Assembly (NCBI GenBank): GCA_030789695.1
Contig: CM061139.1
Location: 199,923,641 to 199,987,640, forward strand
DNA: 64,000 bases
Source: Scilla litardierei
Taxonomy: Eukaryota > Streptophyta > Magnoliopsida > Asparagales > Asparagaceae
Direction: 5' to 3'
Under the pieces are notes generated by a model. The model had not been told where the DNA came from. It saw nothing but the letters and a program-made list of their open reading frames with translations, and ran no database searches. The position numbers were made by a program, and so were the translations under genes. Positions 44,874 through 58,100 of this stretch are shown here, one piece after another (the first letter of the stretch is position 1; each line of letters starts with the position of its first letter).

Positions 44874-45294
44874 GTCACCTACTCCTACTCCTCTGCACCA
44901 CTCGACGACATGTCCTCCTCCCACTCTGCCACCTCCCTCATCCCCCTCTGTCGCCTCCCGCCTCCCGCCTCCCCAGCTCCAAGATCTCCATCAGCCTAAT
45001 CAAATGCGTGCTATCGTGCTGACATCCTTCACAACCTGGCTGGACACCGACGCCTCGTCCGTGGCAGATTCCGACTACGATGCGTCTTCCTCCTCCTTCC
45101 TTTCTTCTTGCTGTAGCTCGACTCCCCTGTCGATGACTTCGAACAAATATCGAGATCGTGCATGTTAGATGTTTGATGAAATGGGTCAGCTATATATGTG
45201 ATTGTTGTTTTGCTGGCAGTCTATATCATGCAATGTCAGTGTTTGATGAAATGGGTCTCGGAGTTTTCTGATTTTTGTATTGGTGCAATTTCAG
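44874..45294 (+). other. Sequence upstream of the dUTPase exon
   Basis: No clear exon is found here. The pyrimidine-rich TTGGTGCAATTTCAG just before 45295 looks like an intron 3' end, so this may be intron or captured flank. The phrase TTTGATGAAATGGGTC occurs twice (near 45172 and 45243). Confidence 0.4.
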
Positions 45295-45435
45295 CGCCGA
45301 GGTCTGGGTTGGCGTGGAAGCACTCGATCGATGTCAGTGCAGGAGTGATCGATGCCGACTACCGTGGGCCGGTGGGTGTGGTTATGTTCAACCTTTCGGG
45401 CGTGGATTATGAGGTGAAGGTTGGAGATCGGCTCA
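45295..45435 (+). pseudogene. dUTPase gene fragment (one exon), disrupted
   Basis: An open stretch of 47 codons after a splice-acceptor-like sequence encodes the conserved core of dUTP pyrophosphatase: motif 2 (PRSGLAWK), motif 3 (GVIDADYRG, with the catalytic Asp) and the start of motif 4 (GDR). dUTPase hydrolyses dUTP to dUMP, keeping uracil out of DNA. The Harbinger element is inserted right after motif 4 begins. A continuation reading MIIE lies at 53854-53865, but about 4 nt seem missing, so the frame does not rejoin. N-terminal and C-terminal exons are not found, so this is a relic or a transposon-captured fragment. Confidence 0.85.
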
Positions 45436-45460
45436 GGGCCTGTTTCTTTTGTCTTCTTTG
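45436..45460. repeat. Left terminal inverted repeat of the Harbinger element
   Basis: 25 bp matching the reverse complement of 53825-53849 except at one position (T against A at base 9). Confidence 0.93.
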
Positions 45461-48400
45461 CTATTGGATTTACTGTTTGTAATAGTAAATCCTTGTAGGA
45501 ATCCCGAGGAGAGAGAAGAGGAGTAGTGTGTTTCTTTTGGAGGAAAAGGGGTTGGAAAGTGGGGTTGGGATTTGGTGGTGGGTCCCAAAGTAAAGTAGTG
45601 TGTTTCTTTGGTATAAAGTGGGATTGGAAAAGTTGGATGAGGAAAGTTGGAAGTTGGTTATGGTGTTTTGAGGTGAGATTACCTCCCATTATCCTATGAA
45701 GTAGAAAACAATGTAATCCCTCCCTTAATTAAATATTAAGTAACTACATAGTTAATAAAAAAATAAATATTAAAGAAGCATATATACATACATATAACTG
45801 AAATAAATATTAAAATACCGCCTTTAATAATAAAAACAGGAACCTGTAGGAATGCATTAGACCTAATAAATAGTTACGCAGTCACAACAAACAACGCAAG
45901 TAACAGATATAAAATACCATTGCATCAACAAGAAGATATATATATAATATTACATACTACAGCTAGCACAAACCCACGTCACAAACCATAATAGGCCATC
46001 ATAATCAAAATACATATACCATACATAATATAAGTATCATATGACATCCCAGCATACAGTAATAAAGTTTTACATTTTCCCCGCGATAAGAAACAACATT
46101 AACAAAGAAATCAACAAGCCTATGATCGAATACAAAACCAACTTAATGGTTTTGTATTCGGAGAGAACGGTGTCCATTTTCCACGCCAATCGCCCATCGA
46201 TCTCCAAAAGCCGCCTATCAGATACTGTTGTGGAAGAGGACGCATGGGTCGGGCTTCTTGCAAGCTCATCAAGCAACTGTAGTATCACATACGAGGACCA
46301 CTCTGAGTGAGGTGGATCCTTCCATTCGTAGTAGTTGCATTTATTATTCCCTCAGACTGGACAGCTCCAAAAGCGCCGGCCAGGATTATTTCTGGTCCAT
46401 GATGTCCGCCTAGGAACCCGTATCCGACAGTGGCAAAACCTGCTGTCAGCTTCATCTGCATCCAACTCAGAACCTGTAGGAACTCTGGGTCTGGATTGAA
46501 TAGACTGGCTGGACCCGGTGCTCATGTATATCTTGCATGAAATAAATAGTGACAACGGAGGAATGCAACATATATACAAATAAAAATTACAAAAAAACAA
46601 ATTTAACTCGCAAGGCTAAAGACAGAATTGCATCAGGCTAAAACCAAACAATACACACCCTAAAATTTAAAATATTACTATATTATCGCCCTCAGGTAAA
46701 CATGTATTTTAGCATTAAGTATGTATTAGGCAGTTGCTCATGATTAATGAACATTCACGCCAAATACAACTTTTTCGTCATAACCGAGGGACATTGATCA
46801 TTATATGTTCATCATCATAGGGCTATACGAACAAATCCAAATGTATTCATTAGCAACATTGACAGCATCAAGCATATGCAGCAGCCTGCATAAACTTATA
46901 CCAGATTTGAAGCAACCAGCATCAACATGGCCAAAGTATAACACCAGCAACATGCCCAATAACACCATATAAATGATACTGATGCATAAATCCCAAAGGA
47001 TACCAGCAATGAACTAGCCACTGATACTGATGCATAAATGCCATGAAGCAGACATTGGCAACATTCCCAGAAGCAAGAATATGAAGCAGCCAATGATATA
47101 ATTATACCAGAAATGAAGCAGGCAGCAGCAAATTCATGTACCCAGTCACAACAATGATTCAATAGCCATCCCAAATGATTCAATAGCCATCACAAATTCA
47201 TGTACCCAGTCACATAAATTTTTCAATATTTGATACTGCTGCATAAATGTCATGAAGCATCCAATGGCTACATTGCCAGAAGCAAGAATATGAAGCAGCC
47301 AATGATATAATGATACCAGAAATGAAGCAGGCAGCAGCTAATTCATGTACCCAGTCATAGAAATGATTCATATTGCCATCCCAAATGACCCAAAACATTT
47401 ACTTAAAAAATTTCTTCCTCCACACATAAACCAAAACACATAAAATTAAACCCAGTTGGTCCAAAACATTCACCTAACAGACACTGCAACAAACAAAGTT
47501 GGTCCAAAACAAAGCCAAAAATGATATTTGGTAGCCCTCAGGTAAACAAGTTCTGCAGCAGCAATTAAGTAGTTATTTGGAGGTTGCTCAATGTACTTGA
47601 ACCTCCCAGCCAAATACCCCCTAATGCTTCTTAACATAGGGACAAATTCCAAGAGAATTTTCATCATCATATGGCTATACCAGTCACCAAACTGAAACTG
47701 CTACATAAAATCTTGTTGCAAAGGGCATGTTTCTTCTGTATGCTTTGGGGTGAGACAGTAACTTTTGCTCACTATTAAACCATCACTTCACTATTTCACC
47801 AAACTGATAGTGATATGTAGCATGATAGGTGCATCAGCATCATAGATATAGAACAGTCCACAAACTGAAAAGGGTGAAGGATATGTAGCAGTTCCAGATA
47901 GGGGGGAAAATGATCAGTAAATGTGCATCATCCTTGGGCAGAAGGATTATATCAAGAAATTCAGTAGGTATGTGGAAGTTGCTCATTATAAATGAACCAT
48001 CCCAGCCACATACCCCCTATTTCTTCTTATCAAATGGTCAACTTCCTCAATATGTAGCAGTTTCAGAATGGTGAAAAAATGAACATCATATGTGCATCAT
48101 CATTGGGCTAGATGAAAAAACCAAGAAAACATCATTAAATTCCACAATGACCCAAATAGATGAAAAATTTAAATTGCTGCTGCTCCAAAGCATATAATTG
48201 ATACTGCAGATGAAACTTCCACAAACACAGGAGACAAAAATCCCAGACTTCCAAAATTTTTGGTATGTTGCAACATACAAACTGAAAGAAACACACCCCA
48301 TATATGAAAGAAACCCACTTAAATTGTGTGCACAAACAGCAGAGGAATCAAATAAAACAAAGCCAACCCAAATTGAGCTGCAACATATATATGAACATCG

Positions 48401-49383
48401 AAGCCACATACCAACTATTTCCCCAAACTGAAACTGCAACATCCCATCCTGGTCCAACCCTTAGCCAAATAATAAATATTAGGTTGCCCTCAGGAACACA
48501 TGGATTGTGTCAGGCAATTAAGTAGATATTTGGAAGTTGCTCATTATAAATGAACCTTCTCAACCAAATACCCCCTATTTCTTCTTATCAACTGGTCTAC
48601 TTCTTCAATTAATTTGCATCATCATAGGGCTATAGAAAATGTCCCCCACATTTTAATGATATGTAGCAGTTTCAAGATGGTGAAAAAATGATCAATATAT
48701 GTGCAACATCATTGGGCTAGATGAATAAACAAAGAAAACATCATTAAATTCCACAAGGACCCAAACAGATGAAAAAAATTATATTGCTACTGCTCCAAAT
48801 CATATAAATGATAACGCAGATGATACTTCCACAAACACAGGAGACAAAAAGCCCAGACTTCCCAAATTGTTGGTATGTGCAACATACAAACTGAAATAAA
48901 AACACCCCATATATGAAAGAAACCAACTGAAATTACTTGCCCAAACAGCAGAGGAATCAAATAAAACAAAGCCAAATGCTGGCAGATAGTACACCATACA
49001 AAACACCCTAATAAAAATTTTACTACAAAATTACTTAAATCATTCCAACTGAAATTACTTAAAAATATTATAACTGATACTTCAGCATACATACTGAAAG
49101 CAAATGCTAGCATATATGAAAGCATACAACATAATGACCCCATAACAGTACACCATATTGTTTGAGTTTCAAACTTAATATTCACATATTACCATACCCT
49201 TCTAGTTTCACATAACACTCCTCACACCTCCCTATCCAGCCCATCAACTATCTCTTGGATCATAATCTTCCTAGCAGATGGAGGCAATGCCAAAAAGCTT
49301 AGGGCCTCCATCTCATCTTGGCGTAGGGTCTTAAACACCTTCAACAAAATCCCGGGCGTATACTCCGTAAACTCATAAACAAG
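45461..49383. other. Non-coding part of the Harbinger element
   Basis: No gene is supported. Two sets of imperfect direct repeats are visible: about 47028-47170 with 47230-47380, and about 47930-48440 with 48520-48990 (shared stretches such as AAAACATCATTAAATTCCAC). Short ORFs here are Cys/Phe-rich chance frames. Confidence 0.6.
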
Positions 49384-50656
49384 CTAGGCAAGCGGCGATG
49401 TCCAATGAGAGTGTGCGGACCGTATAGCATCCGCGACCTCTTTCACATTTTCTGCAATATCCCTCATGACGTCGGGATCTTGATGCATGGCACGTCTCCG
49501 ATGTTTCTTTTTCCCCATCGCGGGTGGGGTAGAATGGCTTGTACCCCGCTGATGAACAGGACCGGTCGACGCTTGGGTGTGGATGTCATCCGGGATATAG
49601 TGGGGAGGAGAATCAATATGTATCGGATCCGGTGTTACGGGCTCTCCTTCGCCTCCTGAATATGGGACCGCAAAGTTTTCGTAAACTTCCGTTGCGTGTT
49701 CCCCCCTAGCTGCGTCATCACCAATGATGACAACAAGATCGTCATACCATGGAATTGGACAGTTCACATAAGCCCGCTTCCGATGGTTTGCCTGAATGAG
49801 TAGCATTTCAAATATAGATAAAGTTTATGCACAGCTATATTTAATGTATTTGCACATAGCATATATATAAGATAAAAGTAATTTCCGCCGCCCATGGAGC
49901 ATACGTTTCCGGATCCAGATTAATGATCTTCCTCTCTGTATCCCAGCCTGCTCCGCTAATATCCATGCAATCATGTACATCTTTGAAACGTGTCCTCAAC
50001 GATTTCATGTGATTTCTCACATTTACACTTGTGAACGAAGTCCCATGGATGTTATTTATTTTGGCGGCAGCTCCATTGAAGGCTGTATTTTTAAATGTCT
50101 TATCTGATTTAAACCCCTCCCGTGCAAGCTCAGCTAGGAATGGAATGAGGGTTTCATCGTGCTCGGCTGTCCATAGTTTGTTTTGGTGGGAAGAAGAGGA
50201 AGGCTGCATAGACTTTTTCCTTGGGCTAGAAACAGACCCTTCAGCAGCCTCGCTACGCCGGCTAGACTTCCTAGAGGAGTCACTGCCAGGTGTTTGCTCA
50301 TTGCCACTTGGTGGCGTCGGTATTGTGAAGTCAGCATGGGAAGAGGGGCTTCTGAAAGAGGGTGGTTCTCCCCCTTGGAGCATATTCATATAACCATGGC
50401 CAGTCAACGATGGCATTGACATTGGGTTGTGCATAGGCATGCTAAAAGTGGGATACTGTGGATATCCCATGCCATGCCCACCTGATTGGAAGCCGTGCCC
50501 AACTCATTGGAAGCCATGCCCGCCTGCTTGAAAGCCATGCATATGATATGGTATATTTGGCAACCTCATGGGCATTGGTCGGTTGATAAGGGGATCCACC
50601 CTTCTTTCACCTTCGCCCCTTTGGGACCCATATACATGTTCATAGCTTGGATGCAT
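49384..50656 (-). pseudogene. Harbinger ORF1: Myb/SANT-like DNA-binding protein
   Basis: The upstream exon (49841-50656) has a Pro/Met/Ser-rich N-terminus and then a Myb/SANT-like domain: LWTAEHDETLIPFLAEL, then NHMKSLRTRFKDVHD and PWAAE. The downstream exon (49384-49791) starts at an AG acceptor and continues with the conserved YDDLVVIIGDDAARGE, ending in a basic KKKHRRR patch. In PIF/Harbinger elements this protein helps bring the transposase to the nucleus and the ends. A stop at 50504-50506 and the absence of a clear GT donor near 49870 suggest it is broken. Confidence 0.82.
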
Positions 50657-50954
50657 GGGATCAATCTCGTCCCGGTATGGATCACCTCCCTGCCCTGGAT
50701 TTTGTTATCCTTCCATCCCTACAACATCAATTAGAAGAAATTTAAATTGCAACATTTGCGCTATAAACAGCCCCCCAAACTTTTACTCTAATCCTATACT
50801 GCAAGGGGTCAAAAAGTTCAAAAATGTAAATCAAATACATGATAAGCAGATGCATTAAATATGTGGCATACTCAACATAGGAAACATAATGAAATACGCA
50901 AGATACAAGGATAACATTTTCAGCCATAGTAGGCAAATGAATACTACGACCCCC
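50657..50954. other. Spacer between the two Harbinger ORFs
   Basis: The genes lie in tandem on the minus strand with about 300 bp between them. No further feature is seen. Confidence 0.5.
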
Positions 50955-52395
50955 TCATAGCCCATGCTCTAATGCGTTCCCGTTATTATTTTTGTTACAG
51001 AAGTCCACCCACATATCCCACGCTATCTGCTCCCTGCGCATTTTCCATTGATCTCGTTGTTCGTTTTGTTCATGAACAGTCACCTGTTGGGATAGATCGA
51101 TAACATCGTCATCATTCTCATTGATACCCTCTACTGCCTCCTCAACCTCCTCTCCATCTTCAGTTAGTTGAGGGTCATGCGGATCTGCTATTTGGATGTA
51201 ATTATGCAAAACAGTGCAAGCTAGTACGGTGGCGACCTGACTTTTGAATGGGTAATTAGGCTTGGCTGTCATTATTTTAAACTTGTTGTTTAGGATACCA
51301 AATGTCGACTCGATCTTTGATCGTAAGGTAGAATGTCGTAGGTTGAATAGCTCTCGTCGGTTTCGTGGAACCCGATCAGTATGGTCCTTCAAATGGTATC
51401 TCACGCCCCTGTACGGAGATATGAAACCTGGCATTGTTGTATATCCAGCATCGCAAAGGTAATATTTACCTACATTCGAACAAATAAACCAAGTTTATGA
51501 TCCAACCCTCGCTGAGAGACATTATTATGTAAATGTAAATTTATGCCTATTACCTTCATACAATCTCAGCCCCATAGGGGGGGGGGTCTAGACAAAGCAT
51601 CTTTCAGGACCGTAAAATCATTTGCGGATCCTTCCCACCCGGCCAGTACGTAAGTGAATCTTTTGTTTGGAGTAACAGCTGCTAGCACATTTTGTGTAAC
51701 CCCTTTACGACCTCTAAAGCAGGGTACGAGCCTGGCTGGTAGCATGGCATCTATGTGCGTCCCATCAATAAAACTGCAGTCCTACAACGTCATCAATGAG
51801 CCCCAATTTCAATCACAATGACGCTACTTATTATACTGACACATATACAAATAATCACACATACCTTAAAAAATGGAAACCAATTGGGATTATTGAGTAT
51901 CTCTGGTGGCGTCTCATTAGGAGCTTGCTTCATGAAATTATCCCGTATTGCACACACTGCCGCCAAAACTTTGTTAAAATACCTGCTCACTGTCCTCCCT
52001 CCCCTAATAAAATCCACTTGCATGACTCTATTCTTTGACTTGTGCCCTACAATATGCAAGAACATGGCCAACTGCTCCTCGATGGAGACATGATTAGTGT
52101 CCTTGAGAAGATCACGCTGACGCATTATTGATGCAAGATTCATGAAAGCATGTCTTCGCATCCGTAAGTAGTCCAAACAGCTCCTTTCAGGCCCAAACAG
52201 AATTCTCCGCATGTGTGATTTTCTATGCAGATCCCGCATAGCTGAGGGCTCCCTGGGTATAGGGTCGGGCCTAGCATTATTGTCAAGTTGTAAGGCTAAA
52301 ACGACAAATGTTATTGCCGCCGCTGCAGCTGTACATAACTCACAAGCCGAATGGTCCCCCTGTGTATCCATGTCCCCCTTAATTGAAACAAACAA
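50955..52395 (-). pseudogene. Harbinger DDE transposase, three exons, frameshifted
   Basis: Exon 1 is 51865-52395, exon 2 is 51554-51781 and exon 3 is 50955-51469, with canonical GT-AG introns of 83 and 84 nt. Exon 1 has the helical N-terminal region (SIEEQLAMFLHIVGH). Exon 2 has the first Asp (FIDGTHI) and YVLAGWEGSANDF. Exon 3 has the second Asp (LCDAGY), GVRYHLKDH and the Glu of IESTFGILNNKF. The DDE triad is therefore complete. A run of ten C (minus strand) at 51577-51586 shifts the frame; eight or eleven would keep it open. The start could also be the ATG at 52371. Confidence 0.88.
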
Positions 52396-53824
52396 TACGT
52401 AACGCGTAAGCGATGACTTGAATGTGATAATACCATATATGAGGGCCTGGAAAAAAGATCCCCGACGCTACCCAGTATCCTATATCGCCTATGTCATACT
52501 AAAACAATATACCACTAGATACCCATATCAATTACATGCATTTCATATAAAATTATGATAACCCCATTTCATATATAAGTGTGCATATCCATAATATATA
52601 GCCCTCAGAATTGATTTGTAATCATTTTCAAACATGCGGTTGCTATGCCGTTGCACCTTCCTTTTCAACCCATAAATACCCCACCAGTAAATAATTTTAA
52701 AATTAACATTGCAAAAAATATCCCACGGAAACATTGTAAGAAATAAAACTAGGGCTTATGGGAAAACATTTCACAAATTCTTAAAATTTGTATATGTAAC
52801 AGTAAATCTCCTTTCTCTACACCATATAAAAACAATAACTTTCGTTGTAAATGGGAATCAAGCATTGAAAAAATTGTGTTGGGGAATAAAAGGTTCCAAC
52901 TAGCTAGCCATCCAGCATGTATACCGTATTCAATTCCAAGCATACCAATTTCATTTTTTACTTTTACATCATTGAGCTATTTGGATTATTGCACACTTCA
53001 TATATTCCATGGGTTTTACGTTTACGAGCCACTCGCATTCATAATATAATCAATTCATGTTCACAACACGACTAAATTGGGACTAAACCCATCAATGTTG
53101 AAACCCTAGCCGCATGCACACAATCAAAGCAAGGAACCAAGCCGTCATAGCAATAACCCAAGGCAGAAAAAACCCTAGCCGTAATAGCATTTTCCCATGG
53201 CAGCAAACAACATAGCATTCATGTACCAATGGCCTCAGGAAAGAGATAATGATATTATACCTCGGCGAGAAAATCGAATAAAATTTTTAGTAAGCTCACA
53301 GAGCCTCCGATCTCAAGTAATTAGCGTCACTTGCCGTCGATCGAGGCACACCCGCGGCAGCGCAGTAATTGGCTACACATTCGGCAACCAAGATCCACGG
53401 AAAATAGCTCCGACAGCCTAGGGTTTTGCACGAATCTTCGCCGGAGGGGTAACGGCCCAAGATTGGCACACTCGTCGCAGATCCTACCTTAGCTCCCTCA
53501 AAAAACCCCGATTGAAACCCTAGAATGGCAGATCCGACCTATTTGGGGCATCAAGTGTTTTCTTCACCGACGGTTGCCTCCCGCGCACAGCTCATGGGGT
53601 TTGAGGGGTGAGGAGAACGACGGTGGGGCCCAATCTCAAGGAATCGACCAAAATCCCCGCAATTTCCGTGGATTTCATAGAGGGAAAATAGGCCAGCCAC
53701 GTCGGAGCTCGGCGCCTGGAGATCTTCGCGTCAAAAGCAGACGAAAGGAACACACGCGAAGAAATGAGGCGAGGAAAGTAGTGACGTGATGGGGGAATAG
53801 TGAGCAAAAGTGACTTTCTCATCC
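52396..53824. other. Right non-coding part of the Harbinger element
   Basis: This holds the presumed promoter and 5' leader of the transposase gene. It is AT-rich to about 53100, then more GC-rich near the terminus. No gene is recognised. Confidence 0.5.
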
Positions 53825-53849
53825 CAAAGAAGACAAAAGATACAGGCCC
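53825..53849. repeat. Right terminal inverted repeat of the Harbinger element
   Basis: 25 bp ending ATACAGGCCC, inverted relative to 45436-45460, followed by target duplication TCA. Confidence 0.93.
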
Positions 53850-54001
53850 TCAGATGATCATCGAGAGGAAAAGGAGTCTCCTCGAAATCTGCGTTTCCTT
53901 GCAGGACCCTGGCGGGCAATGAGATGTTTGATGAAATTCGTAGGCGACATTTTAGCGTGACTTCATTTGTAGGGAATTTAGTTGGGTGTTAATTATAAAT
54001 T
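53850..54001 (+). other. Flank after the Harbinger element (dUTPase relic continuation)
   Basis: ATGATCATCGAG at 53854-53865 encodes MIIE, the residues that follow motif 4 in dUTPase. Beyond that the sequence no longer matches the family. The phrase TTTGATGAAAT near 53928 recalls those at 45172 and 45243. Confidence 0.5.
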
Positions 54002-55146
54002 TGTTATGAATAGGACCCATTGGGCCTATTGAGTATCCACCCACACGAGTACCCATTATGAATACTATATAAAGGAGGCTAGGGGTTTCCTAGCCTCAAC
54101 CCTTCTCCAAATCTGTTTCTCGTTCATAACACGTTATCAGCACGATCACGCTCGTAGGAGGAGACAGCGGCTCGCGGGGAAGGAGATCCATCAATCGCTC
54201 AGATTCAAGAAGATCGTAATCTTCTCAACGGGGAGCGAAAAGGGCATCCTTCACCAACCGTCGACTAGATTCCTTTGTCGTATCTAGAGGTAAAAATCAA
54301 AACTTTTTAGATCTAACTTGCTTTTCACGTTAGATCTGCATGTTTTTAGGATCAAAAAGTTTAAAAACACGGTAAAAATCACATTTTTTTAGATCCGCAT
54401 GCCTAAAAACAATAAAAATCTGTTTTTAGCGATCTAAATCCTTGAAAAATCCGGTTTTTACCCCCCTTTGATCCAAAATCTCCGCACGCCGTAAGGCGAA
54501 ACGGCGGCGCCTCACAAGCGCCGCCGGCGGCAAATAAACGCCGCGGCCTGAAGCCGCGGCAAGCAGCCACGGACTGCAGCCGCGACCTGCAGGCCGCGAC
54601 GGCTGCGGCCCCGTGCCGCGGCCAACAACCGCGGCCTGACGCCGCGGCCCCGTGCCGCGGCTGCAGGCCGCGGCCCGCCGCCGCCACGGCTGCCTCGTTC
54701 TGCGCGGCCAGCCGTCGCGGCGACACGCCGCGGGCCCCCCTAGGGTTTTCCGAAATCCTAACCCTAAACGGGCCAATTTTTCAGGGGAGGCCCAAATTAA
54801 CCCTAATGGGTTGTTTTCATGGCCCAAAAGGCCAGAAAATTAGCCCATTTACATAAATAATTTTTCTTCTTTTATTTTTGGCCCTAAAAAGCCCAAAATA
54901 ATTAAAAGAAAATTTAAAGGGTTTTAAAGCGGTAAACAAAACATTAAAATATGGATCAAAGGTAAAAGTTTTTCAAAATAAATTTTTGCACGTCACAATT
55001 TAGATTATTTAAATTAATCTTTACATGCATGTGATTGATTATCTGCGTGGTTGTATGTTTCCAATATATTATCTGCGTGGATGTGCAAATTAGGCTATGT
55101 TTTTAGGGATCAGCCAGGTTTCCGACACCTTTTAATTTCCTGCAAT
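54002..55146 (+). mobile_element. Copia-A family, second copy (5' part)
   Basis: A 130-bp LTR (54002-54131; starts TGTTATGAATAGG, TATA box at 54066-54073, ends CATAACA) is followed by the same primer-region sequence and leader as Copia-A. This includes the CCGCGG-rich tract (about 54500-54735) and the GGGATCAGCCAGG segment near 55107. It is cut at 55146 by the gag-only gypsy element. The remainder is not in the window. Confidence 0.9.
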
Positions 55147-58100
55147 TGTAACGGCCTGTTTTGTATATACGTATCTCGTACGTATTTGATTAGTATAATG
55201 ATTTATTAGGGTATGATTTTATTATTTTCGTAACTCGAGCACGCGATTTAACGATCGCGTTTTTATCTCCTCTAACCGTGATTGACGTTGGATGCAGGGT
55301 CTGAATCGTATTAATCAAATCAAATCTTCACCAAACCGATCTTACCAATCAAGAATACCTTGACCGAATCGATTGTCCAATCCGATCCTGATCCAAACAT
55401 CTTGTCTGACCATCCCCGTTATAGCTAATCTTAACTACATCAATTTTCTAAATCAAGCCGTGATCATAATAAATCATATGTCTTAATTAAATCGAACTCT
55501 CCTAATCAATTCCCGATTAGGCCGATCCTCCGAATCGAATCTTAACCGAGTCGATGTCCCCGATCAGGATATCTTGACCGAATAAATACTACTCAATGTT
55601 ATGAAATTGGATTTATTTATCCCAAATCAATTTCCTAAACCAAATCCAGGTATCCTAACCACTTCTACTATCTTAACCTAGGAACTTTATAAACCTTAAT
55701 TAGAACCCTAAACGATTAAATCAATAATATCCACTGGAATATTAATTATCCTAATTTAATCTCATCAAATCATATCTTGTATATAATAATCGGCTTTAAA
55801 TCTTAATACACTAACTAATTGCTACTAAGTAAATTTTAATCACTAATTACTTTTAGCTAAGAAGTTGACTACCAATTAAATTGTTACTTTTAACTATTAC
55901 TTTTCCTAACTATCTTACCTATTTACCTTAACCTAACCCACCCTACCTAATTGAATCCCACCGAGATGTTGGTGAGATCCAACGTCCAACAGCAGTATTC
56001 ATCACCTCCCCTAACATCAACCACCCACATTTAACCGGTCTCTTCCTCTCGTTCTTAAAACAATCAACAGGGGAAATCAAACAACACAACCATAGGCACA
56101 AACAACGGCATCACGCAACAACAATCGGCCATCCCTCACTTCCTCCACCGTCAGCCTCCACAACCACCTCCACACAACAACATCAGCCACCACAAACAAA
56201 CCAACCCTCCACCATCATCACCCCTTCAGCCACCATCTCCTCCACCATACAACCAAACAACCCAACATCTCCTCCTCCACAAATCAGCCATCCACCCTCC
56301 TTACAACCCGAAAACACAAAACAGAAATTGAAACCAAATCCCAAATCTACAATTGGAATCAACCCAAATCCAACCAAGATTACAAATCACAAACCCCCTA
56401 AGATCAAACCCCCGAGCTCGGATCACCTCAGACGTCGCCCGTCGCCAACACCGCCCTGGAAGCGCCCCAAGCCCAAATCAGGCCGCCGCCGCCGCGAATC
56501 GCACGGGCCGCCTGGAGATCGACCACCGCCGTGCTCCTCAGGACCGCCGCCGAGCACTAGGAGCCCTAGCCTCGGATCTGCGCCGCCCCACCCCGGATCG
56601 CCGCCCGAAACCGCCGAGATCCGCCCGAAGCCGCCGACGCAGGCGCCCGCCGCCGCCGCATCCGCCGGATCCGGCCCCCTCTCCCACCGATCGCCCTTGC
56701 CCCTTCGCCCCTGCACGCAGAAACCAAAAAAAAAAAGAAAGGAAAAAAAAAGAGAACGAGAGAACAGGGAGAGGGAGAGATCAGAATGAGAGGGGGAGAG
56801 GTATTAATGTAAGTATTAATATTAGAATTTATTATTAATAATAATATTATTATTATTAATATTATTATTAATTAAAGTTATAATTGTTATTATTATTATG
56901 ATCATATTATTATTGTTATTATGTTATAAGATTATTATGTAGGTTAGTTAGTAGATGATTTTTATAGGTTAAGTAATTAATAAGCTTAAAATTAATTAAG
57001 TTTTGATAAAAGTGGTTAAAGTGAACTTAATGTTAGTTCTTCTAAGCCACTGTCACCTTTTAGTAAGTTAGTGTAAATTATCTTACTATTTGATAACCAC
57101 TAGCCTAATGACACTAGTCTATTCGATGCAGATAAAACGTGCCCCACGTCACCAGCACCTGGAGCACCCAAAACTCGCATCGCTTCAGGCAAGTATTTAC
57201 TAACCGCAAGTATATTGCTTCCTACAACTGTTTTCAAAGACGCGGGTATTTACCACCTGCAAGTATATTACTTTCTACAAACTTTACAAAGACGCAAGTA
57301 ATTACCACCTGCAAATATTTTTATCGCATGCCTACTTTCAAATTTAACGCATGTCATTAGTACTGTTAACATCACTACTTTTCATAAGCAAGAGTGCATT
57401 CTTCTTACGTGTTAGAAAGTGTCGTTACATTCATTTGTTAAACCGTGAATTGCTAATATGGTGTCATACCATAATCCTGCCATGCTGATAATTACCTGCT
57501 TGTACACACTTGAGTGAATGGATACCGATGGAACGGATTGATGGAACACTTGAAATCGTGAACTTGTGAATTTGTGCGCCCAAGAGGCAAAGTCGTGAAA
57601 TCGTGATGTCATGTGAGTTGAAAAGTTCGTGCTTGTAATATGAATTAGGCTGGCTCGTGTTCCAGCAGAACACTTGGGTGGGGTAGTTCAATGTAGTAGA
57701 GGCTGGAATGCTAGATTGCACTCTCGTGATGAACTTGACCGACACCTGGCCGGGTCGGTGAGTAGAGAGTCACGGGTAGCTCCCGTTGACTTGGGTGTAA
57801 TGCTTGTCACTTCCCCCTCAGACATTGGCCTTTTCACTAGGCACACTTGATTGATTGTCACGTTCTTTTACTCATGTTGTTACTATTGAGGATTGCATAC
57901 TCTGCTAGTCACTCGTACATTGTTCGTGTACTAATGTCATGCTTATTGCTGTACACACCACACTTGCCTCGCTTGTTGCTGTACACACCACACTTGTCAT
58001 GCTTACTGCTGTACACACCACACTTGCCATGTTTACTGTTGTACACACCACGCTTGCCATGTTTATTGCTGTACACACACACTTGCCTCGCTTGTTGCTG

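Larger units (their letters stand above)
45436..53849 (-). mobile_element. PIF/Harbinger DNA transposon
   Basis: This 8,414-bp element has 25-bp inverted termini (45436-45460 and 53825-53849) with one mismatch, beginning GGGCCTGTTTC. It is flanked by the 3-bp duplication TCA (45433-45435 and 53850-53852), of the TNA type of this superfamily. Both diagnostic ORFs are on the minus strand: a Myb/SANT-like protein and a DDE transposase. The left 3.9 kb is non-coding with internal duplications. Both ORFs carry lesions, so it is probably not autonomous now. Confidence 0.94.

Noticed and set aside
56328..56838. Pro-rich ORFs in the TR-GAG LTRs (also 61716-62240)
   Set aside because: These are chance frames in a GC-rich block. 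Overlapping frames are equally open and an indel between LTRs shifts them.
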